In this document: positions 50,637 to 64,000 of the stretch, one piece after another
How the letters are laid out: each line of letters begins with the position of its first letter
Numbering within the stretch: position 1 is the first letter of the stretch
The notes under the pieces: model-generated
The model's input: the letters and a program-made list of their open reading frames with translations, nothing else
Databases searched by the model: none
What the model was told of the DNA's origin: nothing
Translations under genes and position numbers: made by a program
Source: Bradyrhizobium semiaridum
GTDB taxonomy: Bacteria; Pseudomonadota; Alphaproteobacteria; Rhizobiales; Xanthobacteraceae
DNA length: 64,000 nucleotides
NCBI RefSeq assembly: GCF_020329505.1
Contig: NZ_JAGKJJ010000013.1
Span: 1 to 64,000, forward strand
Reading direction: 5' to 3'

Positions 50637-51383
50637 ATGCAAGTGCTGGAATACGACCTCGTGACTTTCCCCGTCACCAACGCGCGCATTCTCTGCGTCG
50701 AGGACGACGCCGACATCGCGCGGATGCTGGCCGAGATAATTGAGGATAGCGGCTTCAGGCCGGTGCTGGTCGGTTCGGGCGGCGAGATGGATGCGCTGCT
50801 CAAGCGCGAGAGTTTTGATCTCATCGTGCTCGACGTGATGCTGCCGGGCGAGGATGGCCTCAGCATCTGCCGCCGCCTGCGCACCTCGTCCTCGATACCG
50901 ATCATCATGGTGACGGCGCGCAGCGAGGACATCGACCGCATTCTCGGCCTCGAGCTCGGCGCCGACGACTATGTGACCAAGCCGTTCAATTCGCGCGAGC
51001 TGGTGGCCCGTATCCGCGCGCTGCTGCGCCGGGTCGAAAGCGGCTCCTCGGCGCGCTCCCGGCCGCGTCCGCTGAGCTTCGCCGGGTGGCGCATCAATCC
51101 CACGACGCGCGAGCTGCATGATCCCTCAGGCGTCCGGATCACGCTGACCGGAGCCGAGTTCGATCTGCTGCTGGCATTCTGCCGCAACCCGGGGCAGGTA
51201 CTGTCGCGCGAGCAATTGATCGAGCACGCCTTCGGCGGGCTGATCGCGTCGGTCGAGCGCAGCGTCGACGTCCATATCAGCCGCATCAGGCAGAAGATCG
51301 AGCCGGACCCGAAGGACCGCTCGATGATCAAGACCGTGCGGCTCGGCGGCTACCTGTTCACGCCGGTTGTCGAGCAGATCTGA
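50637..51383 (+). CDS. OmpR-family response regulator
   Basis: A 248-aa two-component regulator. The receiver domain has CVEDDAD (acid pair), LIVLDVMLPGEDG (phospho-Asp in LD), MVTARSED (Thr) and GADDYVTKPFN (Lys). The winged-helix effector ends with SVERSVDVHISRIRQKIEPDPKDRSMIKTVRLGGYLF, typical of OmpR/PhoB members. It binds DNA when phosphorylated. The kinase gene overlaps its last base (51383), so the two are coupled, but that kinase is frameshifted. Confidence 0.95.
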   Translation: MQVLEYDLVTFPVTNARILCVEDDADIARMLAEIIEDSGFRPVLVGSGGEMDALLKRESFDLIVLDVMLPGEDGLSICRRLRTSSSIPIIMVTARSEDIDRILGLELGADDYVTKPFNSRELVARIRALLRRVESGSSARSRPRPLSFAGWRINPTTRELHDPSGVRITLTGAEFDLLLAFCRNPGQVLSREQLIEHAFGGLIASVERSVDVHISRIRQKIEPDPKDRSMIKTVRLGGYLFTPVVEQI

Positions 51384-52725
51384 TGGGATGGGCGCAGCGG
51401 CTCCTGCCGCGCAGCATCGCGGCGCAGATCATGAGTCTCGTCGCGCTCTCGGAGCTGATCGGCATCATGCTCGCGGCGGCGACCGTGATCTTTCTGTTCG
51501 ATTCTCATTCACCTTCGGCCAACGACACACAGAAGTTTCTCGCCGGGCGGGTCGTGGAGGTCGCGCAGCTGCTGCGTTCCACGGACACGCCGACTGAAGC
51601 GGACCGGCTGCTGGACGCGGCCAGGCGCGGCGGGCTCGACGTCAGGCGCGTCGCGTTGGACGAACTCGTGCCGCGAACGGCCGCCGATGCGCGGCCGTTT
51701 TCCATGAGAGCATTCCGGAAACTGGCGGCCGAGCCTGGAGTTGAGTTGCTCGAGGAACTGCGCCATCCGACGGGCTCGTCGTCACAGGTGATCGTGAGGC
51801 TTGACGACGGCCACGCCTTGATGGCGGACATCGCGGTCGAACGCGGCTTTCTGTCCTTTCTGCTCCGCCCGGCCGCCGCGATGGCGATCGTCGTGCTGAT
51901 CTCGATGCTGCTGCTGTCGATCTACGCGGTGCGCTGGGTGATCGCGCCGCTCGCGGAGGTCGCCCGCGCCGCAACCTCGTTCGGCCGCTCGCCCGGAGCG
52001 CCCGGTGTGCTGCGGCGGCGCGGCCCGCTCGAGATCGCCCAGGTCGCCGACGCGCTGAACGACATGCGCACCCGGATCCGTGCGCTGCTCGACGACCGCA
52101 CGCGAATGCTGGCTGCCATCAGTCACGACCTACGGACGCCGCTGACGCGGCTCAGGTTGCGCTCCGAGCGGGTACGCGAGGATACCCTGCGCACGGCGAT
52201 GCTCGGCGACATCGGCAAGATGACGCGGATGATCAACGAGACGCTGGAATACCTTCGCGAGGACGCGCGCCTGGAGGCGGAATCGTGCATTGATCTGCCG
52301 AGTTTTTTGCAGACCATTTGTTCGGACTTCGCCGACATGGGCCACTCGGTGTCCTATGCCGGGCCCGCCCGTCTGCCCTATGTCTGCCGTCCCCGTGCGC
52401 TGTCGCGCGCCGTCACCAACGTCGTGGAGAATGCGGTCAAGCACGCCAGCACGGTCGCGGTGGCGCTCCGCCTCACGGAGGCCGACCACATCGAGATCGA
52501 GGTGGCCGACGATGGTCCCGGCATCCCGCCGGCGCTGCGCGATAAGGTGTTCGAGCCCTTCTCAAGGCGGACAGCGCGCGGCAGGGCAGCGGCGGCTTCG
52601 GATTGGGGCTGTCGATCGCGCAGGATATCGCCAAGCGTCATGGCGGCAGCATCGCATTGAAGCCGCGCCAGCCGAGCGGATTGCTGGTATCGATGCTGCT
52701 GCCGCCGAAGCCCGTCGTGACGTAA
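51383..52725 (+). pseudogene. Sensor histidine kinase, frameshifted at the G2 box
   Basis: Read in frame, the protein has two membrane helices (about 14-35 and 170-190), a HAMP linker, HisKA with AISHDLRTPLTRL (His phospho-acceptor), an N box NVVENAVKHA, and G1 DDGPGIP. After FEPFSR (near 52570) one base is missing. The frame then reads RRTARGRAAAASDWG and stops at 52660. Restoring one base gives LDSAR...GSGGFGLGLSIAQDIAKRHGG and a natural end at 52723-52725. Loss of the G2 box would destroy ATP binding. A sequencing error is possible. Its partner regulator is intact. Confidence 0.85.
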
Positions 52726-53064
52726 GCGGGGAGACTGCCGACGCTGATCTGGGCCGGCAGCCAGGACAGGGCTTGGGATCGCAGGCTAAGTCATTGATTT
52801 AGAATGGCTAATGGTTGGTCGGCCGGGGGCCGGTCGAGGCTGGGTGCGGTCCCTGCGGACCTTGACCTTTGGCCGGTCCCGCAGTAGATACGCGGCACTC
52901 GCTGCCGGCCCGCTTAAATGACGGATATCCGGCGCGGCTTAAATCCCCCGAACAATCGAGCTCGTTACCGGCTCAACCTTCCAAACGAGGGCTGGGTCCG
53001 CAAGGTCGGCTGTTCGGATTCCTTGAAACTTTGCAAATGTCCGGTGACGGACGCGGATCCAACG
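52726..53064. other. secE upstream region
   Basis: No gene I can support between the kinase and secE. GGCCGGGGGCCGGTC near 52821 and GGCCGGTCCCGC are GC-rich and could form hairpins. Part of the stretch probably holds the promoter of the secE-nusG-rplKA unit. Confidence 0.3.
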
Positions 53065-53256
53065 ATGGCTTTCAGCCCGTTTAAATTCCTGCAGGAAGTG
53101 CGTTCGGAGACCGCGAAGGTCACCTGGCCGACGCGCCGCGAAGTGACGATCACGACCATCATGGTGTTCGTGATGGTGGCGCTGGCCTCGATCTTCTTTT
53201 TCGCAGCGGATCAGGTCATCCGCTATCTGGTTACCCTGATCCTGGGCATCCACTGA
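53065..53256 (+). CDS. secE: Protein translocase subunit SecE
   Basis: A 63-aa single-pass membrane protein. FLQEVRSETAKVTWPTRREV is the amphipathic SecE signature, followed by one transmembrane helix (about 27-55). It is the essential small subunit of the SecYEG channel. ATG 53065 gives the short alphaproteobacterial form; an in-frame ATG 49 codons upstream would add a non-membrane tail and is rejected. The stop overlaps the nusG start by one base (TGATG). Confidence 0.93.
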   Translation: MAFSPFKFLQEVRSETAKVTWPTRREVTITTIMVFVMVALASIFFFAADQVIRYLVTLILGIH

Positions 53257-53810
53257 TGAGCACCGGAACCCAATTGATGGACAAGCGCTGGTACATCGTC
53301 CACGCCTACTCGAATTTCGAGAAGAAGGTCGCGGAATCGATCCGCGAGCAGGCCAAGCAGCGCGGGCTGGAAGAACTGTTCGAGCAGGTCCTGGTCCCGA
53401 CCGAGAAGGTCACCGAGGTCCGCCGTGGCCGCAAGATCGATGCCGAGCGCAAGTTCTTCCCGGGCTATGTGCTGGTGAAGATGAAGCTGACCGACGAGGC
53501 GTTCCATCTGATCAAGAACACCCCGAAGGTGACCGGTTTCCTAGGCGCGGAAAACAAGCCGATGCCGATCTCCGAGGCCGAGGCGATGCGCATCCTGCAT
53601 CAGGTGCAGGAGGGCGTGGAGCGACCCAAGGCGTCGGTGTCGTTCGAGATCGGCGAGAATGTGCGCGTGGCCGACGGCCCGTTCGCCTCGTTCTCCGGCG
53701 TGGTGGAAGAAATCGACGAGGCGCGCTCGCGCGTGAAGGTCGCGGTGTCGATCTTCGGCCGCGCCACCCCGGTCGAACTGGAATTCGGTCAGGTCGAAAA
53801 GGTGGTCTGA
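53256..53810 (+). CDS. nusG: Transcription termination/antitermination factor NusG
   Basis: A 184-aa two-domain factor. The NGN domain includes RWYIVHAYSNFEKKVAESIREQ and ERKFFPGYVLVKMKLTDEAFHLIKNTPKVTGFLG. The C-terminal KOW domain includes ENVRVADGPFASFSGVVEEID. It links RNA polymerase to Rho and to the ribosome. The ATG at 53256 overlaps the secE stop; an ATG at 53277 (MDKRW) is also possible. rplK follows after 130 bases. Confidence 0.95.
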   Translation: MSTGTQLMDKRWYIVHAYSNFEKKVAESIREQAKQRGLEELFEQVLVPTEKVTEVRRGRKIDAERKFFPGYVLVKMKLTDEAFHLIKNTPKVTGFLGAENKPMPISEAEAMRILHQVQEGVERPKASVSFEIGENVRVADGPFASFSGVVEEIDEARSRVKVAVSIFGRATPVELEFGQVEKVV

Positions 53811-53940
53811 CCGGACGGCGTGGGGTATACCGCCTCGCGTTACCAAAGGCCGTGGGAGGGAGGAGGCGGGTTGCCAGCCGCCTCGACCGGACCACGGAAC
53901 CTGAAACCGCCGGCACCGTCCGGCATAACAGGAGTATCAA

Positions 53941-54369
53941 ATGGCAAAGAAAGTGACCGGATACCTGAAGCTTCAGGTCCCGGCCGGTGCGGCGAATCCT
54001 TCGCCCCCGATCGGCCCCGCGCTTGGTCAGCGCGGCCTCAACATCATGGAGTTCTGCAAGGCGTTCAACGCCCAGACCCAGAAGGAAGAGAAGAACACCC
54101 CGATCCCGGTGATCATCACCATCTATGCGGACCGGTCCTTCACCTTCGAGATGAAGACCCCTCCGATGTCCTACTTCCTCAAGCAGGCCGCCAAGATCCA
54201 GTCCGGTTCGAAGGCGCCGGGCCGCGACAAGGCCGGCAAGGTGACCAAGGCGCAGGTGCGCGAGATCGCCGAGAAGAAGATGAAGGACCTGAATTGCGAC
54301 ACCATCGAGTCGGCCATGAAGATGGTCGAGGGCTCGGCCCGCTCGATGGGTCTGGAAGTTGCGGGGTAA
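53941..54369 (+). CDS. rplK: Ribosomal protein L11
   Basis: A 142-aa L11. [43 protein letters not shown] is the conserved N-terminal domain, with the proline segment targeted by thiostrepton-class binding. The C-terminal RNA-binding domain ends with [14 protein letters not shown]. It binds 23S rRNA helices 43/44. It lies immediately upstream of rplA with a 6-base gap, in the standard order. Confidence 0.97.
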   Translation: MAKKVTGYLKLQVPAGAANPSPPIGPALGQRGLNIMEFCKAFNAQTQKEEKNTPIPVIITIYADRSFTFEMKTPPMSYFLKQAAKIQSGSKAPGRDKAGKVTKAQVREIAEKKMKDLNCDTIESAMKMVEGSARSMGLEVAG

Positions 54370-54375
54370 AGCGCC

Positions 54376-55068
54376 ATGTCGATCGGAAAGCGTTTGAAGA
54401 AAGCCCGCGAAGGCATTGATCGCGAGAAGCTTTACCCGCTCACGGACGCCATCAAGATGGTCAAGGAGCGTGCTACCTCGAAGTTCGACGAGACGATCGA
54501 GATTGCGATCAATCTCGGTGTCGACCCGCGCCACGCCGACCAGATGGTCCGCGGCGTCGTCGTCCTGCCGAACGGAACCGGCCGCACGCTGCGCGTCGGC
54601 GTGTTCGCGCGTGGCGCCAAGGCTGAGGAAGCCAAGGCCGCCGGTGCCGACGTCGTCGGCGCCGAGGACCTGGTCGAGAAGGTGCAGGGCGGCGCGATCG
54701 ATTTCGACCGCTGCATCGCCACCCCCGACATGATGCCGCTGGTCGGCCGCCTCGGTAAGGTGCTCGGTCCGCGCGGCATGATGCCGAACCCGAAGATCGG
54801 CACCGTGACCATGGACGTCACCTCGGCCGTGAAGGGCGCCAAGGGCGGCTCGGTCGAATTCCGCGTCGAGAAGGCCGGCATCGTGCAGGCCGGTATCGGC
54901 AAGGCCTCGTTCACCGAGGAGAAGCTGGTCGAGAACGTCAAGGCGCTCGCCGACGCGGTCTCCAAGGCGAAGCCCGCCGGTTCCAAGGGTACCTACATCC
55001 AGCGCGTGGCGGTTTCCTCCACCATGGGCCCGGGCGTGAAGGTCGAGCCGGGCACGATCCTCGGCTGA
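54376..55068 (+). CDS. rplA: Ribosomal protein L1
   Basis: A 230-aa L1. [68 protein letters not shown] and the C-terminal [21 protein letters not shown] are all conserved. It forms the L1 stalk on 23S rRNA and often represses its own mRNA. In most bacteria rplJ follows; here a dehydrogenase gene intervenes. Confidence 0.97.
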   Translation: MSIGKRLKKAREGIDREKLYPLTDAIKMVKERATSKFDETIEIAINLGVDPRHADQMVRGVVVLPNGTGRTLRVGVFARGAKAEEAKAAGADVVGAEDLVEKVQGGAIDFDRCIATPDMMPLVGRLGKVLGPRGMMPNPKIGTVTMDVTSAVKGAKGGSVEFRVEKAGIVQAGIGKASFTEEKLVENVKALADAVSKAKPAGSKGTYIQRVAVSSTMGPGVKVEPGTILG

Positions 55069-55165
55069 GGTCTTTGAGCGTGACAGGATAAAGAGGGGCG
55101 GGATCGGATGGCCGGTTCCGCCCCTTTGTTTTGGTGCGTGAGGCGCCTCGCAGGAAACAACAACA

Positions 55166-56119
55166 ATGCCGGACAAGGTCCTGGTCTACTCGCGCTTTCC
55201 CAAGACCCAGCTCACCCGCTTCGGCGAGTGCTACGAATTGCTCAACGCGGCCGGTCAGCGGCCGGACGAAGCCTTCGCACCGGAAGATATTGCTGACGTT
55301 CGCGCGATGATCGCCGCCGGCGGCTCGCCGCTCGGCGCCGATGTCATGGACATGCTGCCGAAGCTCGGCGCGATCGTCTGCTACGGCACCGGCTATGACG
55401 GCATCGATCTCGCTGCCGCTGCCCAGCGCGGCATCGCCGTGGGCCACAGCCCGGGTGCGAATGCCGCCTCCGTTGCAGACATCGCTGTGACCTTGATGCT
55501 GGCGGCGGTGCGGCGTCTGCCGGTGGCCGACAATTATGTCCGCAGCGGCGACTGGGCCGGCCGCAAGCCGTCGCCGATGATGCGGCCGCAGGCCGGGATG
55601 CGCGGCCGCAAGGTCGGCATCTACGGCATGGGCGAGATCGGCCGCAAGATCGCCGCGCGCGCCGCGGCCTTTGAGACCGAGATCGGCTATTTCAGCCGCA
55701 CGAGATACGACCTGCCATATCAGTATTTGCCGAGCCTGGAGGCGCTGGCCGACTGGTGCAGCGTCCTGATGATCGCCGTCCGCGCCGGCGCCGACAACGT
55801 CAATGCGGTCAATGCCGACATCCTGCGCCGGCTCGGCAGCAACGGCTTCGTGGTCAACATTTCGCGCGGCTCTGTGATTGACGAACCGGCGCTGGTCGCG
55901 GCGCTAACCGACGGGACCATCGCCGGCGCCGGGCTCGACGTCTTCGCCATGGAGCCGCACCCGCCCGGCGCGCTGACCGCGCTCCAGAACGTGGTGCTGG
56001 CGCCGCATCTCGGCGGCCACACCCTGGAATCGCACGTGGCGATGCAGGACTGCGTGCTGGCCAATCTCGAGGCGTTCTTCGCGGGCAGGCCGCTGCCATA
56101 TGCGGTAAAGAGGGGCTGA
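55166..56119 (+). CDS. D-2-hydroxyacid dehydrogenase
   Basis: A 317-aa NAD-dependent dehydrogenase of the D-isomer 2-hydroxyacid family. GRKVGIYGMGEIGRKIAAR is the nucleotide motif. NISRGSVIDEPALVAALTDGTIAGAGLDVFAMEP holds the catalytic Arg and the Glu of the family signature. The active-site His sits in APHLGGHT. Glyoxylate/hydroxypyruvate reductase activity is likely but not certain. The gene is unusual in sitting between rplA and rplJ. ATG 55166 has AGGAAACAACAACA upstream. Confidence 0.9.
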   Translation: MPDKVLVYSRFPKTQLTRFGECYELLNAAGQRPDEAFAPEDIADVRAMIAAGGSPLGADVMDMLPKLGAIVCYGTGYDGIDLAAAAQRGIAVGHSPGANAASVADIAVTLMLAAVRRLPVADNYVRSGDWAGRKPSPMMRPQAGMRGRKVGIYGMGEIGRKIAARAAAFETEIGYFSRTRYDLPYQYLPSLEALADWCSVLMIAVRAGADNVNAVNADILRRLGSNGFVVNISRGSVIDEPALVAALTDGTIAGAGLDVFAMEPHPPGALTALQNVVLAPHLGGHTLESHVAMQDCVLANLEAFFAGRPLPYAVKRG

Positions 56120-56694
56120 AACGCAGGGCCGATACGGCCCTAGGGCGGGGCCGCGAGCCGATCGGAACTGGTCTGAATTTTGCTCTTGGCAAACCGGGCG
56201 AGACCGGCTACACAGCGCCTTCCGGGCGTGCTGGCACTTGCTGGCATGTCTGTGCTCGCATTCCGAAAACCTGAGATGATAGGAGACCATTCCTTTCCGC
56301 ATGCCCGCAAGGATGCTCGAAAGGAGGGAGACCCGTCGCTCTCGTGGAATGCAGGCAGGGGCCTTCAGCGTGCTGAAGTGCCTCGATCCTGTCCAAGACT
56401 GCAGGCGCCCGCGAGAACTTCGTGTTTTCAACGGCTTAATCGCATGGCCTGCATAGACGGGTGAAGACCAGATTTCGCAGTTCAAGCCGCGGCGTGTTCG
56501 CGGCTGAAGGCTGATTTGGTTCGAACCTCGACAGCCCAGGGCCGCAAGGTTCTGGGAGGGCAGGCTTCTAGATGTCGTCTTGCCCGGCATGTCCGAAGGG
56601 TCTCGGCCCCGAGGAATCAGGTTTTGGGCAGGACGATGGGTGCAACCCGGCGGTCCCGCCTCGCGGAAAGGCCGCCAACCGGAGAGAGCTTGCT
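56120..56694 (+). promoter_or_regulatory. rplJ promoter and L10 leader region
   Basis: No gene is convincing in this 575-base gap. From about 56500 to 56690 the GC-rich segment with GGTTCTGGGAGGG and complementary CCAACCGG and CCCGCCTCGC stretches looks like the L10 leader, to which L10(L12)4 binds to repress rplJL. The exact fold cannot be resolved by eye. The upstream half probably holds the promoter. Confidence 0.5.
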
Positions 56695-57213
56695 GTGGAA
56701 CGAGCGGCAAAGAAAGAGGCGGTCGAACAGCTCAACGAGGTCTTCAAGACCACGGGCGTCGCGATCGTTGCTCACTATTCCGGCCTCACCGTCGCCCAGA
56801 TGCAGAACCTGCGCAAGCAGATGAAGCAGGCGGGCGCGTCGGTGAAGGTCTCGAAGAACCGTCTCGCCAAAATTGCTCTTGAAGGCACTGACGTCGCTGC
56901 CATCGGCTCCCTGCTGAAGGGGCCGACCGTGATCGCAACTTCCAACGATCCGGTCGCGGCGCCAAAGGTTGCCATCGATTTCGCCAAGGCGAACGAGAAG
57001 TTCGTCATCCTCGGCGGCTCGATGGGTAAGACCGTCCTGAATGTCGACAGCGTGAAGGCGCTTGCCTCACTGCCGTCGCTCGACGAACTGCGCGGCAAGA
57101 TCGTGGGCCTCATCGTGGCGCCGGCGACCAAGCTCGCTCAGCTGTCCAACGCGCCCGCGGCCAAGCTCGCACGCGTCATTCAGGCTCATGCCTCAAAGGG
57201 CGAAGCGGCCTGA
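56695..57213 (+). CDS. rplJ: Ribosomal protein L10
   Basis: A 172-aa L10 from GTG 56695, preceded by [54 protein letters not shown] is the RNA-binding domain. The C-terminal helix [13 protein letters not shown] binds L7/L12 dimers. The frame is open to 56572, but that extension is GC-rich and has no L10 homology. The order rplJ-rplL is standard. Confidence 0.96.
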   Translation: MERAAKKEAVEQLNEVFKTTGVAIVAHYSGLTVAQMQNLRKQMKQAGASVKVSKNRLAKIALEGTDVAAIGSLLKGPTVIATSNDPVAAPKVAIDFAKANEKFVILGGSMGKTVLNVDSVKALASLPSLDELRGKIVGLIVAPATKLAQLSNAPAAKLARVIQAHASKGEAA

Positions 57214-57267
57214 CCCCTTCGCTAATCTCAAACCTGGTTCGAACCAAACGTTTAAGGAAATAGATCA

Positions 57268-57648
57268 ATGGCTGACTTGCAGAAAATCGTCGACGACCTC
57301 TCGAGCCTCACCGTGCTCGAAGCCGCCGAACTCGCCAAGCTCCTCGAAGAGAAGTGGGGCGTCTCCGCCGCTGCCGCCGTCGCGGTGGCCGGCCCGGCCG
57401 CTGGTGGCGGTGGTGCCGCTGCTCCGGCTGAAGAGAAGACCGACTTCACCATCGTGCTGGCTGCCGCCGGCGACAAGAAGATCGAGGTCATCAAGGAAGT
57501 CCGCGCCATCACCGGTCTCGGCCTGAAGGAAGCCAAGGATCTCGTGGAAGGCGCGCCGAAGCCGGTCAAGGAAGGCGTCAACAAGGAAGAAGCCGACAAG
57601 ATCAAGGCCCAGCTCGAGAAGGCTGGCGCCAAGGTTGAGCTCAAGTAA
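57268..57648 (+). CDS. rplL: Ribosomal protein L7/L12
   Basis: A 126-aa L12. The N-terminal dimer helices read [25 protein letters not shown], followed by an Ala/Gly hinge. The C-terminal domain has [27 protein letters not shown], the factor-binding helix. Present in multiple copies on the ribosome stalk, it recruits translation GTPases. A 484-base gap leads to rpoB. Confidence 0.97.
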   Translation: MADLQKIVDDLSSLTVLEAAELAKLLEEKWGVSAAAAVAVAGPAAGGGGAAAPAEEKTDFTIVLAAAGDKKIEVIKEVRAITGLGLKEAKDLVEGAPKPVKEGVNKEEADKIKAQLEKAGAKVELK

Positions 57649-57666
57649 CCCGTTACTTGAGCGAAG

Positions 57667-57694
57667 TCCCGGGCGAACGAAAGCTCGCCCGGGA
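57667..57694 (+). terminator. rplL-rpoB intergenic hairpin
   Basis: TCCCGGGCGA and TCGCCCGGGA (57667-57676, 57685-57694) form a perfect 10-bp stem. There is no strong T-run, so it is probably an attenuator or RNA processing site lowering rpoBC expression against L12. The rest of 57695-58132 holds no gene I can support. Confidence 0.55.
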
Positions 57695-58132
57695 GCCTTC
57701 ACCAGGTCCGGGATGGCGTGGCGGAGGTCGAAGCGGGCGTGCGACAGGTCGTCGCGTCGCACGCTGGACACAAGAAAGTGTGGGGATGCGTGGACTTAAC
57801 CCTCGAATCTCCATTATTGCCTCCCCATATCGGGTCGGCAGCGGAAAAACACGGTCGGCGGCGGGAACGGCAGGGTTCCCGGCGTAAGCCGTTGGGAGAC
57901 AGGCAGATTTCGGGCTTTTTCAGTCCGTGAAGCGGAACGTTCGGACGGGCGGGTGCAGTGATGCGCCCCGCGCGTCGTTTTGCGTTTTGAAGGCCAAGGG
58001 CGCCGGGTTAGGGAATTAATTCCTGAGCCTCGGCTTCGTTCCTTCGAGACGATGCGAAATTCAACCCGGGGCCGATGGCAGTCGCGTCCCGGAAGGTTCG
58101 CCCCACAAAGGCGACGAAAATGAGAGGCCACG

Positions 58133-62251
<4,119 letters not shown>

Positions 62252-62266
62252 CGTTCGCGATTTACG

Positions 62267-62286
62267 CCCGGCGCGAAAGCGCCGGG
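62267..62286 (+). other. rpoB-rpoC intergenic hairpin
   Basis: CCCGGCGC and GCGCCGGG enclose a GAAA tetraloop (62267-62286), followed by TCTTCGCG. The tetraloop hairpin could be a processing or stabilising element between the two genes rather than a terminator, since no T-run follows. Confidence 0.5.
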
Positions 62287-62355
62287 TCTTCGCGCTCCGC
62301 TCGGACGTTGAGCAGGGCGCGGGCTGATTAGAAGTTTCGAATTTGCTGCCGGTGA

Positions 62356-64000
<1,645 letters not shown>

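Overview
The window is high-GC alphaproteobacterial chromosome, most likely Bradyrhizobium or a close Nitrobacteraceae relative. That placement is an inference. It rests on the secE-nusG-rplKA-rplJL-rpoBC order, an assimilatory nirB-nirD-nasC cluster divergent from a nitrate carrier, PQQ alcohol oxidation genes, and interspersed palindromic repeats of the kind common in that group.

Left part (1-8.7 kb): tRNA-Tyr, then two accessory inserts set into an older gene order, tRNA-Tyr - HerA-like ATPase - LysR regulator. Each insert lies just past the 3' end of a minus-strand gene, and each is bounded on its far side by a second copy of that gene's 3' end. Insert 1 (about 731-3966) carries an HTTM-like membrane protein, a membrane/periplasmic partner and an acyltransferase, flanked by a roughly 300-bp repeat of about 94% identity. 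Insert 2 (5702-7736) carries an HNH nuclease gene split by a 5-bp tandem duplication and a stand-alone HsdR-N/PD-(D/E)XK-like protein, flanked by a perfect 92-bp repeat. No integrase or transposase is visible in either. This is the most unusual structure in the window.

Middle left (8.7-23.4 kb): a LysR-controlled MFS transporter and amidohydrolase; a membrane coiled-coil gene with an in-frame amber codon; a class III adenylate cyclase; several small conserved genes; a NUDIX hydrolase; a lytic transglycosylase; tRNA-Gly; a DUF6314-GNAT-cupin operon; and a periplasmic oxidation module (PCuAC-like protein, PQQ alcohol dehydrogenase with a lanthanide-type Asp-x-Asp, cytochrome c, periplasmic protein). 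A small minus-strand unit near 17.1 kb has a Shine-Dalgarno matching the whole 16S 3' tail and its own terminator-like hairpin.

Nitrogen block (23.4-32.5 kb): a PP2C-Ser/Thr kinase fusion and a NarK-type carrier diverge from nirB-nirD-nasC. The shared control region holds a sigma-54-like promoter and a leader hairpin with an ANTAR-type loop, which points to NtrC plus NasT control.

CoA and lipid block (32.7-49.5 kb): CaiB/BaiF CoA-transferase, RidA protein, TetR regulator with an adjacent inverted repeat, acyl-CoA dehydrogenase paired with an ACAD10/11-like phosphotransferase, DMT transporter, ArgE-type deacylase, two SDRs, a histidine phosphatase, an EstB-like serine hydrolase, a lipoprotein and tRNA-Trp. 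A FadR/GntR regulator follows with two identical palindromic operators, an orphan branched-chain-type binding protein and an acyl-CoA ligase.

Right part (49.5-64 kb): a DUF3313 lipoprotein, an OmpR-family response regulator whose partner kinase is frameshifted at its G2 box, then secE, nusG, rplK, rplA, a D-2-hydroxyacid dehydrogenase, rplJ, rplL, rpoB and the start of rpoC.
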